A stretch of 64,000 nt of DNA from Enterobacter_D sp963521185 (GTDB lineage Bacteria > Pseudomonadota > Gammaproteobacteria > Enterobacterales > Enterobacteriaceae): the NCBI GenBank assembly GCA_963521185.1, contig CAUQTV010000003.1:310001-374000 (forward strand). The letters are read 5' to 3'. The notes under the pieces are model-generated. The model saw nothing but the letters and a program-made list of their open reading frames with translations, was not told the DNA's origin and did no database searches. The position numbers and the translations under genes are program-made. The first letter of the stretch is position 1; every line of letters begins with the position of its first letter. Positions 58,755 to 64,000 of the stretch are shown piece by piece.

Positions 58755-60413
58755 ATGTTGACATCACCTTTACTGAATAAACGCCGTCTGGCGACCATCA
58801 TTGGGGCTTTATCACTTCTGGGTGCCGTTCAGGCGCAGGCATCAACGCTGCGTATCGCGATGACCGCGGCGGATATTCCACTGACCCTCGGCCAGCCGGA
58901 TCAGGGTTACGAAGGCAACCGCTTTACCGGCATCCCGCTCTACGACGCGCTGGTCGAATGGGATCTGTCGCAGGGCGAGAAGCCCAGCGGATTAGTGCCG
59001 GGGCTGGCGACGGAGTGGCATGTCGATCCGCAAAACCAGAGCCGCTGGCTATTCACCCTGCGGCCGGGCGTCAAATTCCATGACGGCACGCCAGTCACTG
59101 CCGACGCGATTGTCTGGAACGTGGGCAAAGTGCTCGACAAAGCCGCGCCGCAGTATGCGCCAGGCCAGATTGGCAACACCCTTTCGCGCATGCCCACGCT
59201 GCAAAGCGCGGAAAAAATTGATGATCACACCGTCGCGCTCACCACCACCGAGCCGGACGCGCTGCTGCCCTACAACATCACCAACCTGTTTATCGTCTCG
59301 CCCACCGCCTGGGAAAAAATCTATGCCGCCGTGCCGGAATCGACCGGCGACGTGGCCGCGCGCAGCAAACAGGCGTGGACCACCTTTGCCTCGCAGGCGG
59401 TGGGCAGCGGCCCGTTCAAACTTGAAAAACTGGTGCCACGCCAGCAGCTGATCCTCGCGAAAAACGCCGACTACTGGAACAAAGATCGCGTCCCGAAAGT
59501 GGATAAAGTGGTGCTGATCCCGCTGCCGGAGGCCAATGCCCGCACGGCGGCGCTGCTGTCAAAACAGGTGGACTGGATTGAAGCCCCCGCGCCGGACGCC
59601 GTCGATCAGATCAAATCGCAGGGCTTTAAAATTTACGCTAACACCCAGCCGCACCTGTGGCCGTGGCAGTTCTCCTTCCTTGAAGGTTCGCCATGGAAAG
59701 ATATTCGCGTGCGCAAAGCCGCCAACCTGTGCCTTAACCGCGCGGAGCTGAAAAGCTACCTCGGCGGCTACATGACCGAAGCGACCGGCGTTTATGAAGA
59801 GGGCAACCCGTGGCACGGCAAGCCGACCTTCCAGATCAAATACGATCCGGACACCGCGCGCAAACTGATGACCGAAGCGGGCTACAGCGAAAGCAAACCC
59901 TTGCAGGTGACGGTCGCCACTTCCGCCTCCGGTTCCGGACAAATGCAGCCGCTGCCGATGAACGAATACATCCAGCAGAGCCTGAAAAGCTGCTTCTTTA
60001 ACGTCGACATCAAAGTGACGGAGTGGAACACGCTGTTCACCAACTGGCGTCTCGGAGCGAAAGATCCGGCGGCGAAAGGCATCAACGCCATTAACGTCAG
60101 CGCGGCGGTAAACGATCCCTACTTCGGCATGATCCGCTTCGCCACGGAAAAAGCCTTCCCACCGAAAGCCACCAACTGGGGCTTCTTCACCACGCCGGAA
60201 ACCGAAAAGCTGGCGACCGCCGTCAAGCATGCGTTCACCCCTGCGGAGATGGACAAAGCCGCAGGTGATCTGCACGCCGCGCTGGTGGATCAGGTGCCGT
60301 TCCTGTTTGTTGCTCACGACGTTGGCCCGCGTGCGATTTCCCCTGCGGTGACCGGGGTGGTGCAGCCGCAAAGCTGGTTTATCGACCTGAGTCTGGTCAG
60401 TAAGAAAGAGTAA
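58755..60413 (+). CDS. ABC dipeptide/oligopeptide/nickel binding protein (SBP family 5)
   Basis: A 552-residue periplasmic binding protein with a signal peptide ending ...VQAQA. Typical family-5 segments: TLRPGVKFHDGTPVTADAIVWNV and LLSKQVDWIEAPAPDAV. Substrates of the family are peptides, nickel, heme, glutathione or plant-derived opines; not determined here. Followed after 18 bases by permease 1. Confidence 0.9.
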   Translation: MLTSPLLNKRRLATIIGALSLLGAVQAQASTLRIAMTAADIPLTLGQPDQGYEGNRFTGIPLYDALVEWDLSQGEKPSGLVPGLATEWHVDPQNQSRWLFTLRPGVKFHDGTPVTADAIVWNVGKVLDKAAPQYAPGQIGNTLSRMPTLQSAEKIDDHTVALTTTEPDALLPYNITNLFIVSPTAWEKIYAAVPESTGDVAARSKQAWTTFASQAVGSGPFKLEKLVPRQQLILAKNADYWNKDRVPKVDKVVLIPLPEANARTAALLSKQVDWIEAPAPDAVDQIKSQGFKIYANTQPHLWPWQFSFLEGSPWKDIRVRKAANLCLNRAELKSYLGGYMTEATGVYEEGNPWHGKPTFQIKYDPDTARKLMTEAGYSESKPLQVTVATSASGSGQMQPLPMNEYIQQSLKSCFFNVDIKVTEWNTLFTNWRLGAKDPAAKGINAINVSAAVNDPYFGMIRFATEKAFPPKATNWGFFTTPETEKLATAVKHAFTPAEMDKAAGDLHAALVDQVPFLFVAHDVGPRAISPAVTGVVQPQSWFIDLSLVSKKE

Positions 60414-60431
60414 TCGACACGAGGAGAGGCC

Positions 60432-61385
60432 ATGCTAACCACACTCTTTTACCGCATCCTGCTTGCCGTCCCTACCATGCTGGGGGTGGCGGTGATCTGC
60501 TTTTTGCTGGTGCAAATTGCGCCGGGGGATCCGCTGGTGTCGGTGATGCCGCCGGATGCGTCCGAGGCGTTGCGCCACACCTTAATGCAGGCGTACGGCT
60601 TTGATAAACCGCTGCCGATCCAGTTTATGCACTGGCTGTGGCGCGCGCTTCAGGGTGATTTAGGCATGTCCGTCGCCACCGGCCGCCCGGTGATCAGCGA
60701 AGTCATGACGGCGGTCACTTACTCGCTGCGCCTGGCGCTGCTGGCCACGCTCATTGGCTTCGTGCTGGGTAGCCTGTTTGGCTTTGTGGCCGGGTATTTC
60801 CGCAACAGCATTATCGACCGCATCGCCTCGGTGCTGTCGGTGTTCGGCGTCAGCGTGCCGCACTACTGGCTCGGCATGCTGCTGGTGATCGTATTCTGCG
60901 TCAGCTTCCCGCTGCTGCCCGCCACCGGCGGTGGGCCGATTGGCGGCGACGGCTGGGCGTGGGACTGGGAGCATCTGCAATTTATGCTGCTGCCCGCGTT
61001 TACGCTGTCGGTGATCCCCACCGGGATTATCGCCCGCACGGTGCGCTCGCAGGTGGCGGATATCCTGAGCCAGGAGTTTATCGTTGGGCTGCGCGCCCGG
61101 GGCCTGAACGAATCGCGCATCTTCCTGCACGTGGTGAAAAATGCCGCCCCCACCGCGCTGGCGGTGATGGGGTTGCAGGTGGGATACCTGATGGGCGGCT
61201 CGATTCTGGTGGAGACCGTCTTCTCCTGGCCCGGTACCGGGCTTTTGCTCAACACGGCAATTTTTCAGCGCGACCTGCCGCTGCTACAGGGCACGATCTG
61301 GGTACTGGCGCTGTTTTTTGTCCTGCTCAATTTAGGGGTCGACATGCTGCAAACCGCGCTCGATCCGCGCATTAAGAGGAGCTGA
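60432..61385 (+). CDS. DppB-type ABC permease
   Basis: A 317-residue permease with six helices; starts after GAGGAGAGGCC. The binding-protein-dependent transport motif is EFIVGLRARGLNESRIFLHVVKNAAPTALAV. Stops 2 bases before the next gene. Forms the channel with the DppC-type permease. Confidence 0.92.
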   Translation: MLTTLFYRILLAVPTMLGVAVICFLLVQIAPGDPLVSVMPPDASEALRHTLMQAYGFDKPLPIQFMHWLWRALQGDLGMSVATGRPVISEVMTAVTYSLRLALLATLIGFVLGSLFGFVAGYFRNSIIDRIASVLSVFGVSVPHYWLGMLLVIVFCVSFPLLPATGGGPIGGDGWAWDWEHLQFMLLPAFTLSVIPTGIIARTVRSQVADILSQEFIVGLRARGLNESRIFLHVVKNAAPTALAVMGLQVGYLMGGSILVETVFSWPGTGLLLNTAIFQRDLPLLQGTIWVLALFFVLLNLGVDMLQTALDPRIKRS

Positions 61386-61387
61386 CG

Positions 61388-62281
61388 ATGGTGGATACCG
61401 TAACGCCTAAAACCTTCGCCGCCACCGCGGCCACAGCCCCCACGCAGGGCTACTGGCGCGGCGTACTCTCGCGTTTGCTGCGCGATCCCACGGGCCTGGT
61501 GGTCGGCTCCGTGATCGTTTTACTACTACTGCTGGCGGTGTTCGGTCCGTGGCTGGTGGTGAAAGATCCCTACCAGACATCGATGTTTTTACGCCTCAAA
61601 CCCATCGGCACCGACGGCTTCCCGCTCGGTTCCGATGAGCTGGGGCGCGACATGCTCTCGCGCCTGATCCTGGGAACCCGGCTGTCGCTGTTTATGGGCA
61701 TTGTGCCGGTGGTGTTTGCCTTTTTTATCGGCGGGGCCATCGGCGTCATCGCCGGGTATGCGGGGGGTAAAACCAACACCATTATCATGCGCACCATCGA
61801 TATCTTCTATGCCTTCCCGTCGGTGCTGCTGGCGATTGCGCTGTCCGGCGCGATGGGGGCGGGCGTGGGTAACGCGCTGCTCTCGCTGACGCTGGTGTTT
61901 GTGCCGCAGGTGGCGCGCATTGCCGAAAGCGTCACCGCGCAGGTGCGCCATATGGACTATATCGACGCGGCCCGGGCGACCGGGGCCAGTGCCTTCACCA
62001 TTATTCGCGTGCAGGTGCTGGGCAACGTGCTTGGGCCGATTTTTGTCTTCTCCACCGGGCTGATTTCGGTGTGCATGATTTTAGCGTCCGGCCTGTCGTT
62101 TCTGGGCCTCGGCGTGCGCCCGCCGGAGCCGGAGTGGGGCCTGATGCTCAACACGCTGCGCACCGCGATTTACACCCAGCCGTGGGTGGCGGCGCTGCCG
62201 GGGATGATGATTTTCATCACCTCGATCTCGTTTAACATTCTGGCGGATCGCCTGCGCGCCGCGATGGCGATTAAGGAGTAA
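61388..62281 (+). CDS. DppC-type ABC permease
   Basis: A 297-residue permease with six helices and the N-terminal domain GRDMLSRLILGTRLSLFMG typical of DppC/OppC. EAA loop is MDYIDAARATGASAFTIIRVQVLGNVLGPIFVF. It is followed 3 bases later by the first ATPase. Confidence 0.92.
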   Translation: MVDTVTPKTFAATAATAPTQGYWRGVLSRLLRDPTGLVVGSVIVLLLLLAVFGPWLVVKDPYQTSMFLRLKPIGTDGFPLGSDELGRDMLSRLILGTRLSLFMGIVPVVFAFFIGGAIGVIAGYAGGKTNTIIMRTIDIFYAFPSVLLAIALSGAMGAGVGNALLSLTLVFVPQVARIAESVTAQVRHMDYIDAARATGASAFTIIRVQVLGNVLGPIFVFSTGLISVCMILASGLSFLGLGVRPPEPEWGLMLNTLRTAIYTQPWVAALPGMMIFITSISFNILADRLRAAMAIKE

Positions 62282-62284
62282 ACG

Positions 62285-63322
62285 ATGCAACCCTTTGTCA
62301 ATGTTGATATTGGTGGCCCGGCGCAGCCTCTGCTGCGAGTCAACGGCCTGGTGAAGCATTTCCACACCGGGGCGCGAAAAGGTAAAGACGTGGTGCAGGC
62401 GGTGGATGGCGTCAGCTTCGACGTGATGAAAGGCGAAACCCTCGGCGTGGTGGGGGAGTCCGGCTGCGGCAAATCGACCACCGCGCGGCTGCTGATGCAG
62501 TTGCTCAGTCAGGATCAGGGTGAGCTGGTGTTCGATGGTCTCGACGTGGGATCGTCACGCCTGTCGATGAAAGAGTACCGCCGCCAGGTGCAAATGGTAT
62601 TTCAGGACAGCTACGCGTCGCTTAACCCGCGCATGACCATGGAAGAGAGCATCGCCTTTGGTCAGCGCGTTCATGGCATCAATGCGAAAGAGGCCAGCGA
62701 ATATGCGCGTTACCTGCTGGCGCACGTCGGGCTGGAGCCGGGGCGGTTTGCCCATCGTTATCCGCACGCGCTCTCGGGCGGTCAGCGCCAGCGCGTCAAC
62801 ATCGCCCGTGCGCTGGCGATGAAACCGCGACTGGTGATCCTCGATGAAGCGGTCTCGGCGCTGGATAAATCCGTCGAAGCGCAGGTGCTGCAACTGTTGC
62901 AGGAGCTGAAACGCACCCTGGCGCTGACCTATGTGTTTATCAGCCACGATCTGCACGTGGTGCGCTGGCTGTCGGATCGCATTCTGGTGATGTATCTCGG
63001 CGAGGTGGTGGAAATTGGTCCGGCGGAGACGCTGTTTACCGGATCAAAACACCCCTACACCGAAGCGCTGTTAAGCTCGATGCCGTCGATGGACCCTGAA
63101 AACCGCACGCTGACCTCGCCGCTTTCAGGCGATCCGCCCAGCCCGATCTCGCCGCCGTCCGGCTGCCGTTTTCACACCCGCTGCCCGCATGCCAAAGCGG
63201 TGTGCGCGCAAACAAAACCCCAGCTTAAAACCGTCGGCCAGGGGCATCAAAGTGCGTGCTTAATGGCGCAGGATGACTCCGCCTGGCACATCGACGTGCA
63301 GGAGGTGAGCCATGTCGCCTGA
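62285..63322 (+). CDS. DppF-type ABC ATPase
   Basis: A 345-residue ATPase. Walker A GESGCGKST (about residues 59-67), signature LSGGQRQRVNIARAL, Walker B LVILDEAVSALDKS. C-terminal Cys cluster CRFHTRCPHAKAVC is the oligopeptide/dipeptide-specific extension. This F-type subunit precedes the D-type, the reverse of the usual dpp order. Overlaps the next gene by 11 bases. Confidence 0.92.
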   Translation: MQPFVNVDIGGPAQPLLRVNGLVKHFHTGARKGKDVVQAVDGVSFDVMKGETLGVVGESGCGKSTTARLLMQLLSQDQGELVFDGLDVGSSRLSMKEYRRQVQMVFQDSYASLNPRMTMEESIAFGQRVHGINAKEASEYARYLLAHVGLEPGRFAHRYPHALSGGQRQRVNIARALAMKPRLVILDEAVSALDKSVEAQVLQLLQELKRTLALTYVFISHDLHVVRWLSDRILVMYLGEVVEIGPAETLFTGSKHPYTEALLSSMPSMDPENRTLTSPLSGDPPSPISPPSGCRFHTRCPHAKAVCAQTKPQLKTVGQGHQSACLMAQDDSAWHIDVQEVSHVA

Positions 63323-64000
63323 AGCCTATGTGCATATTCGTGATTTACACGTGGAATTTCGCCGTGACGGGCAAACGGTCAACGCGGTCAACGGCGTCTC
63401 TTTTGACGTACAAAAAGGCGAAGTGATGGCGCTGATCGGCGAGTCCGGTTCCGGCAAGAGCGTCACGCTGCGCGCGCTGATGCGCCTGCATCCGCCGAAA
63501 AGCAGCGTTCTGTCCGGCACCCTCAACGTTGGCGGGGAATCGGTGCTGGCGATGAACGCCAGCGCGCTGCGCCACTATCGCGGCGGGCAGTGCGCGATGA
63601 TTTTCCAGGAGCCACTGTTGGCGTTCGATCCGGTCTACACCGTCGGTCAGCAGATCGTGGAAGGGCTTAAGCGCCACGAGGGATTGTCACGGGCAGATGC
63701 CAAAGCGCGCGCGCTGGAAGCCCTGCGGCAGGTGCGCATTCCCAGCCCCGAACGCAGGCTTGAAAGCTACCCGCATGAGATGTCCGGCGGTATGCGTCAG
63801 CGGGCGATGATCGCCCTGGCGCTCTCCTGCAATCCGCCGCTGCTGCTGGCGGATGAACCCACCACCGCGCTGGATGCCACGGTACAAATTCAGATCCTCA
63901 TCCTGCTGCGTGAGCAGCAAAAGCAGCGCGGGATGTCGGTGATTTTTGTTACCCACGACATCGGCGCGGCGGTGGAGATCGCCGATCGCGTGGCGGTGAT
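63312..64000 (+). CDS. DppD-type ABC ATPase (partial, cut by window end)
   Basis: The second ATPase of the importer, read from ATG 63312 (GGAGGTGAGCC) to the window end, about 229 residues without a stop. Walker A GESGSGKSVT, signature MSGGMRQRAMIALAL and Walker B LLLADEPTTALDAT are intact. The C-terminal part lies outside the window. Confidence 0.9.
   Translation, partial: MSPEAYVHIRDLHVEFRRDGQTVNAVNGVSFDVQKGEVMALIGESGSGKSVTLRALMRLHPPKSSVLSGTLNVGGESVLAMNASALRHYRGGQCAMIFQEPLLAFDPVYTVGQQIVEGLKRHEGLSRADAKARALEALRQVRIPSPERRLESYPHEMSGGMRQRAMIALALSCNPPLLLADEPTTALDATVQIQILILLREQQKQRGMSVIFVTHDIGAAVEIADRVAV

Overview
The window reads as chromosome of an enterobacterium of the Enterobacter/Klebsiella/Lelliottia/Kosakonia type. 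Four things point there: pheP, ybdF, ybdJ and ybdK homologues nearly identical in pattern to E. coli; a ramR-romA-ramA multidrug-resistance locus, absent from E. coli K-12 but present in Klebsiella, Enterobacter and Salmonella; a RyhB-type small RNA; and a REP palindrome. Genes are dense and GC-rich. A few AT-rich islands (about 1-60, 4800-5030, 20900-22170, 58550-58750) stand out.

Layout. 1-5 kb: a membrane protein converges on a dltD-X-B-A-C operon for aminoacylation of a cell-envelope polymer, including a 40-residue DltX-like microprotein. 5-10.6 kb: a carbohydrate-type ABC importer with a Tat-exported binding protein, co-transcribed with a TauD-family dioxygenase. 10.9-15.2 kb: a response regulator/CheC/diguanylate cyclase operon, a GFA protein and a chemoreceptor. 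15.4-18.4 kb: periplasmic peroxiredoxin, DsbD-like reductase, ECF sigma factor and NrsF-like anti-sigma factor. 18.6-22.5 kb: small orphan proteins, an AI-2E-family permease and a cupin. 22.5-25.5 kb: a siaABCD threonine/serine-phosphorylation and c-di-GMP module. 25.66-25.78 kb: ryhB with its Fur box. 25.8-35.1 kb: organosulfur and choline genes (2-hydroxyacid dehydrogenase, TauABC-like importer, choline ABC importer, LysR regulator, choline sulfatase).

35.3-41.2 kb: Fur-box-linked YncE and two TonB-dependent receptors, the second FepA-like. 41.3-49.8 kb: pheP, then an inserted cassette of NupG-type transporter, TIM-barrel isomerase, Gfo/Idh/MocA dehydrogenase and LacI regulator with twin operators, then a drug exporter and an XRE regulator. 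49.9-52.5 kb: ybdF, ramR, romA, ramA with promoter, RamR operator and a short terminated leader RNA. 52.5-56.6 kb: a siderophore receptor and a periplasmic Fes-like esterase diverging from a Fur-like palindrome. 56.5-58.5 kb: ybdJ, ybdK and a DUF559 gene between palindromic repeats. 58.7-64 kb: an oligopeptide/nickel-type ABC importer cut by the window end.

Recurring themes are iron acquisition under Fur, scavenging of organic sulfur and choline, c-di-GMP/chemotaxis signalling, and envelope or drug defence. The most unusual items are the Gram-negative dlt operon with its DltX-like microprotein and altered DltA selectivity position, the soluble CBS-type SiaA with a Ser-for-Thr SiaC, and the CheC operon. 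No tRNA, rRNA, CRISPR array, prophage or complete insertion sequence was seen.
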